Part shown: positions 7,905-16,798 of the stretch, piece by piece
Layout: each line of letters begins with the position of its first letter
Position numbering within the stretch: position 1 is the stretch's first letter
From: a virus
IMG/VR virus record: IMGVR_UViG_3300038701_002746
Coordinates: 1 to 42,249 of that record
DNA: 42,249 bases
Direction: 5' to 3' (one strand)
Translations under genes and position numbers: made by a program
The notes under the pieces: generated by a model
What the model saw: the letters and a program-made list of their open reading frames with translations, nothing else
Told to the model about the DNA's origin: nothing
Database searches by the model: none

Positions 7905-9214
7905 TATCTACCCACACAGTTGATTATGCTTTTATATACATTATTTAGCTCATCCACATTATCCACCGCTTTTTTCAATTCTTGCGCTTCTTTAGGATTC
8001 GCTGCTATCTCTGGGTCTTCAACCAGCTCATTTATACTTTCTTTCATTTTCTTGTCGTACATCATGTCAGCTTCATCAGCCATTTTTTCCATTTTGGCCA
8101 GTGTCTCTACATCGTCGGGAGATCCATACATATCATTTTCAAAAGAGTTTACTTCTTCCCTAGCTCTGACTCCATTGACTGGCTCTTCTCCGCGAACAGA
8201 TGTCACTTCCTCTAGCTCTTCAGTGGCTTTCTTTAATTTCTTTTGTTTCGCTTCAAGCTGTTTTCTCTGTTTCTTATTTGGTTTTTCTATTTTTGAAAGG
8301 ACATCCACTTCAGTTTGCAGTCTCTCAACTCTCTTCTGCACTTTTGGCATCTCGCCTTGTGCTGTAGATTTTACCAATGCCTCAGTGTTTACTTTCTTTC
8401 CAGACTGTAGAGTTTGCTCCACATAGGTCAAAGCCTTCTCCATGCGAGGGATTGATTTACTCATGAATTGCATAGATTTATTGAGGCCCTTGGCTCCCGC
8501 TGCAAGACCTTCCATAGCTAAAGGAAATCCAAGTCCCCCAATCATACTATTCATCATGGCATCGTGGAGACTGTAATCCATTTTATCTGCTTCAGTAGAG
8601 GGCTGTATGATGGCAAATTCAGAAAAGGCGGCGCCCGCTGTGCCCGCTCCCATTTCAAGAGCTTTCTTTTTAAAGCCTGAAAGTTTTTGCAAGTTTCTGG
8701 CAGCTTTTTCCATTCGCATGGCAGTATTTACTTTATTGAGTTTGTAGCCAACTTTGGCAGCTCCAGCTAATCCTTTTATAATTCCAGCCCCGCCAAAGAA
8801 ACTCATACCCACGTTTACAGGATCAAGCATTTGTGGGACAGCCATTGCTCCAAAATTAGCAACACCTTGGATAATGCCCTGGTCGCCCCGAGCGATAATC
8901 ATCTGCCTTTCTCTCTGTCTCTGTGTTCTCTCAAACATATCTTTGGCTAGTGTGTAGGACATAGGTTTAACAAAAGGTATATCCATCCCAGGAAATTCTT
9001 CATTGAGTTTTTCTGGGTCCACTATATCTTCAGCTTTATGCTCTATCAGCTTCCTTCGGGCATAGCGATAGAGATTGAAAGTCTCTGCAGACTCCAGCCC
9101 TTCTTGGGCAGATGCTTGCATGACTTCCACTGGATCTGAAATTCTAGTGACTTCAAACCCAGGAGTTTCTGTTTGATGGGTTGGTAAAGGAACACCTTGT
9201 TTTCTAATATCCAT
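7904..9214 (-). CDS. Internal virion protein, gp16-like, proximal part
   Basis: A 436-aa protein. The N-terminal 100 residues are soluble and charged. Residues about 105-250 alternate Gly/Ala-rich, moderately hydrophobic segments (for example FFGGAGIIKGLAGAAKVGYK) with amphipathic helices, a pattern typical of ejected core proteins that enter membranes. The C-terminal third is a strongly charged coiled-coil region. It starts with TAATG overlap on the gp15-like gene and ends with TAATG overlap on the 797-aa gene. I infer that it forms part of the ejectosome with its neighbours. Confidence 0.75.
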   Translation of the reverse strand: MDIRKQGVPLPTHQTETPGFEVTRISDPVEVMQASAQEGLESAETFNLYRYARRKLIEHKAEDIVDPEKLNEEFPGMDIPFVKPMSYTLAKDMFERTQRQRERQMIIARGDQGIIQGVANFGAMAVPQMLDPVNVGMSFFGGAGIIKGLAGAAKVGYKLNKVNTAMRMEKAARNLQKLSGFKKKALEMGAGTAGAAFSEFAIIQPSTEADKMDYSLHDAMMNSMIGGLGFPLAMEGLAAGAKGLNKSMQFMSKSIPRMEKALTYVEQTLQSGKKVNTEALVKSTAQGEMPKVQKRVERLQTEVDVLSKIEKPNKKQRKQLEAKQKKLKKATEELEEVTSVRGEEPVNGVRAREEVNSFENDMYGSPDDVETLAKMEKMADEADMMYDKKMKESINELVEDPEIAANPKEAQELKKAVDNVDELNNVYKSIINCVGR

Positions 9215-11352
9215 TAGTCCAAGACCTCCTTAACAAAAGAGAGGTATGGCATTTCTTGGAAGCTCTTCTCTACAACATTCCCTTTAGAATCTCTTATGAA
9301 ACCAACTTTACCCGACACATCTGTATATCTTAATTGATACCCAGTGTGGGTTTTATTGGGCACCCAGCTAGATCTCTTTGCTAGTTGATCAAAGAATTTC
9401 TTTTTGGGGTCTTTGATTTTTCTTCTAAATGTAGATCCAGTTTTTATAGAAGAGTATTCTTCATACTCTGGAGAATCCACCCAGCCATTGGTCTCTACAG
9501 CTATATCTAAATCTTCAGAATCTAAGTGGTCTAAGGATCTCTCTAAGAAGTTTTCAACAACTCTTCGATTCATACCAGCTGGAACCACAGCGGTTCTGTC
9601 TGCACCAAACCAACCATTGTCATAGGTTATGAGGTCGTAATGCCTATCAACAACATCTTCAACAGCCTTAGTAACTGCTTCTTCAATGTTATTTGTCTTC
9701 TTCCTATTCTTCATGGCCTCAATTTCTATGAGTTCATACATATTATTTCTAACTTCAGGGTCCATGATATCTGCAGTCGCCTCTAAAAAATCACCCGCTT
9801 TGTCTTGGATATACTTAGGTATTTCAGATTTCTCTGCTTTGAAAGTGGCATTATTTTTAAACTCTTCCCTGTGGGTTGATTTATTAGTTACGCTGTCTAG
9901 GAAAGACATTCTTAAAGAGTTGTCGCGTGTGGCCCCGACTATGGCAATAGAAGCAGGAAGGGCTTTGTCTTTCCTTAAATCATCAAGAGCTTCTACAGAC
10001 ATGGGTCCATACTTATCAATCAATCCGTCAAATATATGTAACCTAGTTTCAGGATCGGGGGCATTTTCTATGGATTCAGCAAAAGCTTTAGAGTCTGCTT
10101 TAGTCACCACTCGAGCATTCTTAATTCCCAATGCTTTTTGCATTTCATAAGAAGAATGAGGATCTGTGGCTGATGCTTTAAAATTTTTCTGTATGTATGC
10201 AGCTCCATCTTCTTCTCTCATTTTATGGATCTTCGGTGCTACTATTTGTATCTTCTTTCTCATTTCGGCTGTTGCTTTATACCCAAGGAGGCCCTTATCT
10301 GGTATTAACTCATCAGTACCATAAGCCATAGCCATAATCTCTGGGCCAGAAGAAGAATGGATCTTCCTTACAACATTTTGCATTTCAATCGCTGACTGGA
10401 ATGCTTTAGTATATTCAGACCTTTTCAAAGGATCTTCTATGCCGCCTATCATTCTTTGAGCCCCTAGTATTTCTTCCATCTCAGCGGGAGTTTTTATCTC
10501 CCCATCTGACAAACTATCAATAGCATTATTGACTAGGACTCTAGACATTTTATCATTCTTGGCTCGGACTGATTTCCTTTTCCTGTTAATCTCATCAAGA
10601 TAGTTACTTTTTTCTTTTGGGGTCATGGTAGAGAGAAGCTCTTCAGTTCCTTCCACTCTGCCTTGCAGGATGTCTTCAGCTTGCTTCATAGCAGCTTCAT
10701 CCCCAGTGCCTATAAGGCCACCTAAAAGACCATAGCGATATTTACCTCTAGCAAAATCATTCATGTCTTTAGCAGAGTCTTTAGTATATTGGATATTCTC
10801 TTGATTATTTACTTCATCAATAAACTCATTGAGTTCTTCAATAGCGGCATCAGTATCGGGAGCATCATATAGAGAATTAGCTCCAGTGAGAACTGTCTCT
10901 TTTCTTTTTCTTATATAGCCCTTAGCTTTTTCTAGATTCTCGTAGGTATCACTTTCTACAAGAGTTGTTTCAAATAGCCCTGCAGTTTTTCCTTCAAAAT
11001 ATTGTCTTGCTCTAGTAGTGGGAGCCTCATCTCTGTAGGCATCTCTTCGCTCCTTAGCGAAGACTTCCATTTCTTCAGCATAGCCTTTGGGGTCATTCTT
11101 ATATTTGGCTTTAAGCTCTAATTCTTTACCTTTTAATTCTCTTCGGTATTCTCTTTTCTTGTTGTCACCAAATTCAGCGGCTTCGGCTTTGGACCTTTTC
11201 TCAAGAAGATCAGCACCAAGCCCGCCCAGTGTTCTGCCAAGATTCTGCATCTGTCTTGCAGCGCCCACTTCAGCTGAAGCACTGGCATCTGCAGGACGAT
11301 CTCCAACAGCTCTCACTCTCCCTTTATTTCCCATCACAGGTATCTTAGCCAT
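9214..11352 (-). CDS. Internal core protein, gp15-like
   Basis: A 712-aa, highly charged helical protein. Position (after gp14-like, before gp16-like) and length (T7 gp15 is 747 aa) match the internal core protein that forms the periplasmic tube of the ejectosome. The N-terminal 70 residues resemble this group: MAKIPVMGNKGRVRAV, then an Ala-rich amphipathic helix and Lys/Glu-rich helices. No catalytic motif was seen. The start lies inside the end of the gp14-like gene (ATGGCTAA overlap). Confidence 0.8.
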   Translation of the reverse strand: MAKIPVMGNKGRVRAVGDRPADASASAEVGAARQMQNLGRTLGGLGADLLEKRSKAEAAEFGDNKKREYRRELKGKELELKAKYKNDPKGYAEEMEVFAKERRDAYRDEAPTTRARQYFEGKTAGLFETTLVESDTYENLEKAKGYIRKRKETVLTGANSLYDAPDTDAAIEELNEFIDEVNNQENIQYTKDSAKDMNDFARGKYRYGLLGGLIGTGDEAAMKQAEDILQGRVEGTEELLSTMTPKEKSNYLDEINRKRKSVRAKNDKMSRVLVNNAIDSLSDGEIKTPAEMEEILGAQRMIGGIEDPLKRSEYTKAFQSAIEMQNVVRKIHSSSGPEIMAMAYGTDELIPDKGLLGYKATAEMRKKIQIVAPKIHKMREEDGAAYIQKNFKASATDPHSSYEMQKALGIKNARVVTKADSKAFAESIENAPDPETRLHIFDGLIDKYGPMSVEALDDLRKDKALPASIAIVGATRDNSLRMSFLDSVTNKSTHREEFKNNATFKAEKSEIPKYIQDKAGDFLEATADIMDPEVRNNMYELIEIEAMKNRKKTNNIEEAVTKAVEDVVDRHYDLITYDNGWFGADRTAVVPAGMNRRVVENFLERSLDHLDSEDLDIAVETNGWVDSPEYEEYSSIKTGSTFRRKIKDPKKKFFDQLAKRSSWVPNKTHTGYQLRYTDVSGKVGFIRDSKGNVVEKSFQEMPYLSFVKEVLD

Positions 11353-11800
11353 TGTATGCCCTCATTAAATTAGCTGTTCCAGAAATTGCTGTGGCCATGA
11401 GCCCTATTCTATTTCCTTGGGAGATAGCATCATTCTGCCTGTCCAGCATTGCAGCTTCAGTTCCTAGATTATTTATTCTTCTTCTCAGCTCAAATCTCTC
11501 GTTTTTAATTTGTGCATTGACCGCGTTCCGAGTGGACTCCATAGCTATTAGTGTTGAACCTTCTCCAACAGCCACTCCACCTTTTGCGTACTGTCCTGTT
11601 TGTATCTGTAAAAAGGCTTGGCCTTCTTTAATCGTTTCTTTTTTATTAATATGGAAGCGATCTTGGAGGTCATTTATTTGAGCTCTTCTTATTTGAGCAT
11701 TGGCAGAATTGGCAGCTTTTCTTGCTTCTGCTTCTTTATTCATTCCATAGAGTTGGAGTCCTAAACCAGCGCCCCCGACTATTGCAGCTCCAGTGGCCAT
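11345..11800 (-). CDS. Internal virion protein B, gp14-like
   Basis: A 151-aa protein with a glycine/alanine-rich hydrophobic N-terminus (ATGAAIVGGAGLGLQLYG), a long charged helical middle, and a second weakly hydrophobic end (GLMATAISGTANLMRAYNG). Small size, two short membrane-like ends and a coiled middle fit the T7 gp14 group, which forms the outer-membrane part of the DNA-ejection channel. It follows the gp13-like gene with TAATG overlap and precedes gp15-like with another overlap. Confidence 0.82.
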   Translation of the reverse strand: MATGAAIVGGAGLGLQLYGMNKEAEARKAANSANAQIRRAQINDLQDRFHINKKETIKEGQAFLQIQTGQYAKGGVAVGEGSTLIAMESTRNAVNAQIKNERFELRRRINNLGTEAAMLDRQNDAISQGNRIGLMATAISGTANLMRAYNG

Positions 11801-12252
11801 TACACATCCTCCAATAATCTATAAAAAACATGATGGGTTTGTTTAGAGTGATCATGGGCTACACTATTGTATTCAAACTTAAATCCTAAAACTTTAGCCC
11901 ACTTGCAGCCTTGTTCCCATCCTTCTCTTATTGCTATTTGTAATTTGTGAATTCCGAATATGACGGGAATATAGACATTGATAAGCCACTTAATTGCCTT
12001 AACTATTTCCACAGGAAAGCCATCAATCTTTTCACTAGGCAGCATCCACAATTCTCCAACACCTTTTTTAAGTATGTTGACCCCGATGATTGCTATTGGC
12101 TGGCTGCCTTGAAATAACATTCGCATAGGCATTCTAGGATCACTTTCATTTTGAATGAGATCTGTTTCAAACCCCTCCCAAAAGAATTCTTCCTTTGGCT
12201 TGAAGTCTATTAAATCGCCCATGTTGAAATCTTTTATTGCTAACTTATCCAA
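11800..12252 (-). CDS. gp13-like protein of the T7 internal-virion group
   Basis: A 150-aa protein that resembles the Phage_T7_Gp13 (DUF2833) family, an acetyltransferase-like fold. The visible features are PMRMLFQGSQPIAIIG, then VGELWMLPSE, and a helix with W-x-x-GCKWAKVLGFKFE typical of GNAT-like folds. T7 gp13 is needed for normal virion assembly but has no known enzyme activity. It sits between the tail tubular protein B gene (8-bp overlap) and the gp14-like gene (TAATG), exactly as in T7. Confidence 0.8.
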   Translation of the reverse strand: MDKLAIKDFNMGDLIDFKPKEEFFWEGFETDLIQNESDPRMPMRMLFQGSQPIAIIGVNILKKGVGELWMLPSEKIDGFPVEIVKAIKWLINVYIPVIFGIHKLQIAIREGWEQGCKWAKVLGFKFEYNSVAHDHSKQTHHVFYRLLEDV

Positions 12253-14473
12253 CTTTTAATTCCCCCTTCACTCCTATAGCTAGAAGGGTAAAAGGGTAGG
12301 GCTTATCTACTTTAAGCTCCAACTGGCCTCGTTGGTCGGCATTGTCCTGCACTCTGAAATTCTCTGTGTCTCCTGTGAAAACTTCATTGTCATTAGAAGT
12401 GATGTTCACATTATCTTCATAACTATTAGACATAGAACGAATAGTACAAGACTTTGATTTATAAAGCCTTAAATTGACTTCATCTAACTTCATAGTCTGA
12501 AGCATGGCGTAGCCAAAATCCCCACCCATTTCTATGGGGAGAAATCTTAGTCTTGGAGTGAACTTAAATCCTGCAATGATTTCTTCTGCAGCTGTATCTA
12601 AAGTTATGTCTCCAGACCCATCGGCTGTAAACTCTCCAACATAAATTCCATCAGCTATAATAGATAGTTCTTCATTGGGGTATTCTGCCACGGTGTAGGC
12701 AGTTGTAGGAGATCCATTGGTTTTTCTTACTGCTCCATCAAGGGTCCAACATCTGTCATCCTCATTAGAAGAATCATTTGATAGGAAAGAATGAGTAAAG
12801 TCAGCGCCCATTTTCTCAATGACAAGCTCTGTGGCTCCATCCACATCTCTTTTAAGTAATAGGAAAAGGTCTGTGAAAGCATTGTCATCATTTTTAAAAG
12901 AAAGCGTAGATAATATCTCTACATTGGTTCCTTGTATTTGGTGGTAAGCCCACGCAATTCTAGGCCTGTCAGGATTTTTATCTAACAGGACGGAAAGAAG
13001 TTCATTGTTGTCACCCACTCTAGACCAGACTGTTTCTCTAGAGGACTGGTAAATTATCTCTGTTATTTTCCTTTGCTTAGAGTCTGTTGAGCTTTGGCCA
13101 TCAAAACCAAAATCAACTATATCTTCAGCAAAATCATTAATGTCTTTTGATAAATGTGAGCCGTTGCTTTCATTGTATTTGAAATCTCTTATCTTCTTCC
13201 CATCAACAGAAACGAATAGGGCAGAATCTCCCACTCTTATGGCATCAGCCCCTTGGCCTCCATAGTTAGTTTGCTTCTTATTTACTACGGCTAGGGGGCC
13301 TAATAGCTGGTCGCCTCCATCAATAACCCACTCCCCGTCTTCAGTCCCGTACTGTAGGGATCGACCAGAAGATATCCATAGAATATCTTTATTAGTCACT
13401 GTGAAAACAAAAGCATCAGTATTGGCAAGCTCTCCGAAATACCCAATTCTGTCGAAGTTGGCATTAGTGGCTGAGTCTATATTGGTATGTTGTACTAATT
13501 TCTCGGCCATTATAAAAAATATGTTCCCAACAAGGGAGCCATACATTTCATTGCCTTTTATGAATATCAACCTTTGTTCAAAGAAAACACAATGGGTTGG
13601 CCATCCTTCAGAATCAGACCAAGCGGGAAAATGGAAATCATCCACTGTGTCACCATCTCTAAGCCCAGCCCCGTATAAATCTGGCCCAGCTTCTCTAGTA
13701 GTGTCTATCTCACCACTTCCAAAACTGTTAACTTTTAGCACAGTGGTCGCTCCAGAATAGTTTATCTTTATTCTTGATCCCACTAGGGCGAGTAGTTCTG
13801 TGGAACCGCCTCCTGTGTTAAAAAAGAAATTGTCATCCCCAGCTGTGCCACTACTATTGCTATATTCAAGAATTACGGATTGGAAAGTGTTTCTTGTTTT
13901 CCAAGGGATCATAAACCTATAATCCACAGGATTCTCTGTTATGTCATAATCAATATTGTCTCCCCAAGGGTTTATGGAGAAATTAGAATCCGAATTAAAC
14001 CGAATATAAAAAGGCCTTTTTGACCCATCCTTGTGGCAAAAAATAAGAAGGTCACCCACTTGAGTAGGAGTTAAAAGCTCTGGGTCACTCACTACTATAG
14101 AGTGAACAAGTCGAGGGGAGCTTGTGATACCATTGTTTAAAGTCTTTTGTGTGCCCGCTATATTGTAAACTTCGCAAATTGTGGAGGTAGCTGTGGCACT
14201 TGTCGAGAGAGTTCCAGCTCTAAGAACCACAATATATTTGTTGTCTGTGGATATTGGGGTAAATTCAAACCCTCTAGCAGAAGTTCCAAAGCCCGTTATT
14301 TCAAAAATTCTCCTGGTCCCAGGTCTTGCAGAAATAGTTCCGTCTTTATTAGGGATCATGTTTTCTATTTCAGCCGCTCCACGACTATAAGCTTCCCAAT
14401 CAATACGGCCAATGGACTTCTGAGAAAACTGTCCTGCAGTGAAATTGTTTTGTATATGTGTAAACTTAGACAT
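12245..14473 (-). CDS. Tail tubular protein B (nozzle), gp12-like
   Basis: A 742-aa beta-rich protein. The N-terminus carries the hallmark of this family: NNFTAGQFSQ, R-x-D-x-x-x-Y-x-x-G-A-x-x-x-EN-M-x-P, then GTISARPGTRRI. A later stretch, GRSLQYGTEDGEWVI, is also typical. In T7 the hexameric nozzle closes the tail and binds the fibres. Length is close to T7 gp12 (794 aa). It overlaps both neighbours and starts at a TAATG overlap with tail tubular protein A. Confidence 0.92.
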   Translation of the reverse strand: MSKFTHIQNNFTAGQFSQKSIGRIDWEAYSRGAAEIENMIPNKDGTISARPGTRRIFEITGFGTSARGFEFTPISTDNKYIVVLRAGTLSTSATATSTICEVYNIAGTQKTLNNGITSSPRLVHSIVVSDPELLTPTQVGDLLIFCHKDGSKRPFYIRFNSDSNFSINPWGDNIDYDITENPVDYRFMIPWKTRNTFQSVILEYSNSSGTAGDDNFFFNTGGGSTELLALVGSRIKINYSGATTVLKVNSFGSGEIDTTREAGPDLYGAGLRDGDTVDDFHFPAWSDSEGWPTHCVFFEQRLIFIKGNEMYGSLVGNIFFIMAEKLVQHTNIDSATNANFDRIGYFGELANTDAFVFTVTNKDILWISSGRSLQYGTEDGEWVIDGGDQLLGPLAVVNKKQTNYGGQGADAIRVGDSALFVSVDGKKIRDFKYNESNGSHLSKDINDFAEDIVDFGFDGQSSTDSKQRKITEIIYQSSRETVWSRVGDNNELLSVLLDKNPDRPRIAWAYHQIQGTNVEILSTLSFKNDDNAFTDLFLLLKRDVDGATELVIEKMGADFTHSFLSNDSSNEDDRCWTLDGAVRKTNGSPTTAYTVAEYPNEELSIIADGIYVGEFTADGSGDITLDTAAEEIIAGFKFTPRLRFLPIEMGGDFGYAMLQTMKLDEVNLRLYKSKSCTIRSMSNSYEDNVNITSNDNEVFTGDTENFRVQDNADQRGQLELKVDKPYPFTLLAIGVKGELKVG

Positions 14474-15072
14474 TACCCAATATCCCTAATGCTAACTGCA
14501 CCTACTTCAGTGTCCCCAGTAATTCGAGACTCTATAAACTCATCGCTGTATAGGTTGTCTCGAGTGCCTTGAGAGCCATCAATAAATCGGGCCTCTCTCA
14601 ACATATCAAGATATTTCCTCTCCATTTCTTCTGCTTTTGACCTAGAGTGTAGGAGTGGCCCCGCCACTTCGGAAGCGAGAAGATATGAAAGAGTCTCTCT
14701 AAAAGTTGGGCTGAATAAGGAAGTATCAGTTACATCATAGATATATTCGCCTTTTAAGGTATCTGCAGCTGCCTGAATTGTTGCACCGATTATTTTATAG
14801 CGAATATTGGGATATTGAAGTCTTCTCATTCTTATAAAATCAGAAGGCAAAGAAAACTCTGCAGAGAAATCATACTCTGGAGTGGAAGATAGCTTTGAAA
14901 AAGAGGCTTTCTTTGTGGCAAAATTCCAATAATGGGCTTCAAGAAGTTGCTTTCTTTTCAGATCATAAAGGACATTGCCAAGCCTTGCAGCTTTGTTGCT
15001 ATCTGAAAAGGCAGATATAGTGTCAGTGTCTAATTTTACAAGTGCTGAGTTGTAAATACTAACCGAAGACAC
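14473..15072 (-). CDS. Tail tubular protein A (adaptor), gp11-like
   Basis: A 199-aa protein with the length and pattern of T7 gp11, the ring between portal and nozzle. The N-terminal helix (VSIYNSALVKLDTDTI) is followed by NKAARLGNVLYDLKRKQLLEAHYWNFA, the typical adaptor motif with the conserved R-x-x-L-L-E-x-H-x-W-x-F-A core, then LPSDFIRMRRLQ and a C-terminal helical region. It ends with TAATG overlap on the nozzle gene, giving the usual gp11-gp12 pair. Confidence 0.92.
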   Translation of the reverse strand: MSSVSIYNSALVKLDTDTISAFSDSNKAARLGNVLYDLKRKQLLEAHYWNFATKKASFSKLSSTPEYDFSAEFSLPSDFIRMRRLQYPNIRYKIIGATIQAAADTLKGEYIYDVTDTSLFSPTFRETLSYLLASEVAGPLLHSRSKAEEMERKYLDMLREARFIDGSQGTRDNLYSDEFIESRITGDTEVGAVSIRDIG

Positions 15073-15109
15073 TATACCCCCTTTAGAAATTAAGAATCGA
15101 GTTTACTGA

Positions 15110-15568
15110 TTACTCAGTGTAGTCAACTCTCATGTGGATTGTCTCACCTGTTGCACTAGAAGAAACGGCTTTAGCAGTCATTTCAATCTGTACAGCTTTC
15201 TCAAAAAGCTTATGGTAGCCTGGTCTGGTAGGCGGCATTGACTGTTCTGCAGTCGAAGTCGCATCAACTCCGTCAATGAAACCATCGGCATCAGCCGCTT
15301 CAGTTACATCGTCGTCTTCTGATGCTTTCCAACCGAGATCAAGTGAACAAGTTCCACCCAAGCTAACTGGAAGTCCAACATGGGCTCCAATAACTCGAGA
15401 GTTTGCAGGAATCTTGAAACTTTCAATGGTGTCGTTTACCGCTAAATCTGCAAGAAGAGTGTACTCATCAATGATTGTTTTGATACGAGCATTTTTTCTT
15501 CCAGGATCAGCCTTAGCAGGTCCATTCGCTTGTGACTGGGCGTACCCAGCTGCATTAAATGTACTCAT
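15110..15568 (-). CDS. Capsid-cluster protein, possible head decoration
   Basis: A 152-aa protein between capsid and tail adaptor. It has a flexible N-terminus with Ala/Gln/Lys, then a beta-rich core (TLLADLAVNDTIESFKIP, RVIGAHVGLPVSLGG) and an acidic loop (SEDDDVTEAADADG). Small beta-rich proteins directly after the major capsid gene are often decoration or minor head proteins; that role is inferred from place. It has its own ribosome site (AAGGAG before ATG at 15568). Confidence 0.7.
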   Translation of the reverse strand: MSTFNAAGYAQSQANGPAKADPGRKNARIKTIIDEYTLLADLAVNDTIESFKIPANSRVIGAHVGLPVSLGGTCSLDLGWKASEDDDVTEAADADGFIDGVDATSTAEQSMPPTRPGYHKLFEKAVQIEMTAKAVSSSATGETIHMRVDYTE

Positions 15569-15582
15569 CTAAATTCTCCTTA

Positions 15583-16560
15583 TTACTCAGCCACTAGGAC
15601 TTCGACAACTTTTTCTTCTTCCATACGAACTGCGCCGACAGAAATTTCAACATACACTTGGTTGTTTACTCTTTTGTCTCTACGAGGTCCGATGTCTACG
15701 AACATACCGTTTTGTGACATTCTTCCAAACATCCCTGTAGAAGAAACCATGCCATCTTCACACCATGCAAAACATCTACGAGCTCCAGCTGCCAATGTAG
15801 CATCTGTGTTCGATGCCAATACTGCACCTGTTTCATCATTGAAATAAGTGGCAGCTGCAGTGACAGGAAGTCTTTCAGTTCTAATGAACTTGAAACCCAT
15901 CCACTCGGTAATCTTGCCTTCAACCAAAGCTTTAATCATTGCATAGTCTGCATTGGTCGCTTGGTCATCATTAAGAAGACCCTGCTTTTGTGCAGAAGAA
16001 TAAGCAAAATACTTTTTGCTGTCTTCATCGTCTTCATCGATGTCGGCTTCATCAAATTTCTTTTGAACAAGAGTTAAAGTGAAAGTGTTAAAACCAGAAG
16101 CTCCAGAACCATTAACTCCAGTAGTAGCAACAACTTTCTGAGAGCTAGGAAGAGCTACATTAGTTCCACCTGAAACTCCAGAACGAGCATTACCTAGAGC
16201 AGCTGCGATGAAAACATCGTCGCGTCTTCGGTTCATAGCTTTAACAGCCGCTTTAACATACTCACCTTCGATACCAATTTTAACTCGTAGCTTATCTTCT
16301 TTATCTACAAGTTGAGCCCAGTCGTAGTCAGTAGTATCTACTGCTCGTCTAGTGTGCTCGATATCGCCTAGGATAGTATCTCCGTGGCGCTCTGTTACTT
16401 CGTTAGAATCCGTATCAGAAATTCTCTCGAAATATTCAGTTTTAGATTCTTGGGTTTCTCGGCGTGACTTACCGAAAAGTCTAGCCTTCTTCTGTTGAGT
16501 TAAGTGATAGACATTATCGTTGTACTCTTCAACGAATGCCGTAGGAATACTAAAAGACAT
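15583..16560 (-). CDS. Major capsid protein
   Basis: A 325-aa capsid protein of the podovirus 'Phage_capsid_2' type. Diagnostic stretches are a Q-Q-K-x-R-L start (HLTQQKKARLFGK), DIEHTRRAVDTTDYDWAQLV, DK-E-D-KLRVKIGIEGEYV and AAVKAMNRRRDDVFIAAALG, followed by a beta-rich C-terminus. I chose the ATG at 16560 because GGAGGG lies just upstream and the protein then begins MSFSIPTAF. The frame is open 36 codons further, but that part is leader. A strong terminator lies about 134 bases upstream on the same strand, so expression may depend on a separate promoter. Confidence 0.9.
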   Translation of the reverse strand: MSFSIPTAFVEEYNDNVYHLTQQKKARLFGKSRRETQESKTEYFERISDTDSNEVTERHGDTILGDIEHTRRAVDTTDYDWAQLVDKEDKLRVKIGIEGEYVKAAVKAMNRRRDDVFIAAALGNARSGVSGGTNVALPSSQKVVATTGVNGSGASGFNTFTLTLVQKKFDEADIDEDDEDSKKYFAYSSAQKQGLLNDDQATNADYAMIKALVEGKITEWMGFKFIRTERLPVTAAATYFNDETGAVLASNTDATLAAGARRCFAWCEDGMVSSTGMFGRMSQNGMFVDIGPRRDKRVNNQVYVEISVGAVRMEEEKVVEVLVAE

Positions 16561-16693
16561 TTCTGTCCCTCCATTAGTTAAATTACAAAGATCATCAGTT
16601 CGAGAGTTACCAAAAAACTGGGTCTCTATAATTGCCAATGTTGGGGCCAGAAAGGTTATCCCTAGCAATTACTCAATAACGTACTCAGGTTGT
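16561..16693 (-). promoter_or_regulatory. Capsid leader, probable promoter region
   Basis: About 130 bases between the terminator and the capsid ATG. Because leftward transcription is expected to stop at 16694, the capsid and everything downstream need a promoter here or partial read-through. The minus strand has AT-rich hexamers (TATAGA near 16626, TGTAAT near 16583), but no clean pair of sigma70 boxes with normal spacing. The only firm element is the ribosome site GGAGGG before the ATG. Confidence 0.45.
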
Positions 16694-16733
16694 AGAAAAA
16701 AAACCCGATTGTCAAGAGCCAACAATCGGGTTT
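16694..16733 (-). terminator. Rho-independent terminator upstream of capsid gene
   Basis: A perfect 12-bp inverted repeat (701-712 and 722-733 of the 16-kb block, AAACCCGATTGT and its complement) has a 9-base loop. Read on the minus strand, the stem is followed by a run of eight T. This is a textbook intrinsic terminator for leftward transcripts, placed between the scaffold gene (ends 16799) and the capsid gene (starts 16560). Confidence 0.88.
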
Positions 16734-16798
16734 AGGAGTAAATAACATGACAAAAAACAATCACATTAGGGCAAATATGCCTTAATTTTATGGCATAT

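Noticed and set aside
7920-8426. 168-aa Ser/Phe-rich plus-strand ORF
   Set aside because: This composition is typical of the reverse of Lys/Glu-rich coding; the minus-strand gene is the real one.
16561-16668. N-terminal extension of the capsid ORF by 36 residues
   Set aside because: No ribosome site at 16668, while GGAGGG precedes the ATG at 16560 and capsid-like sequence begins there.
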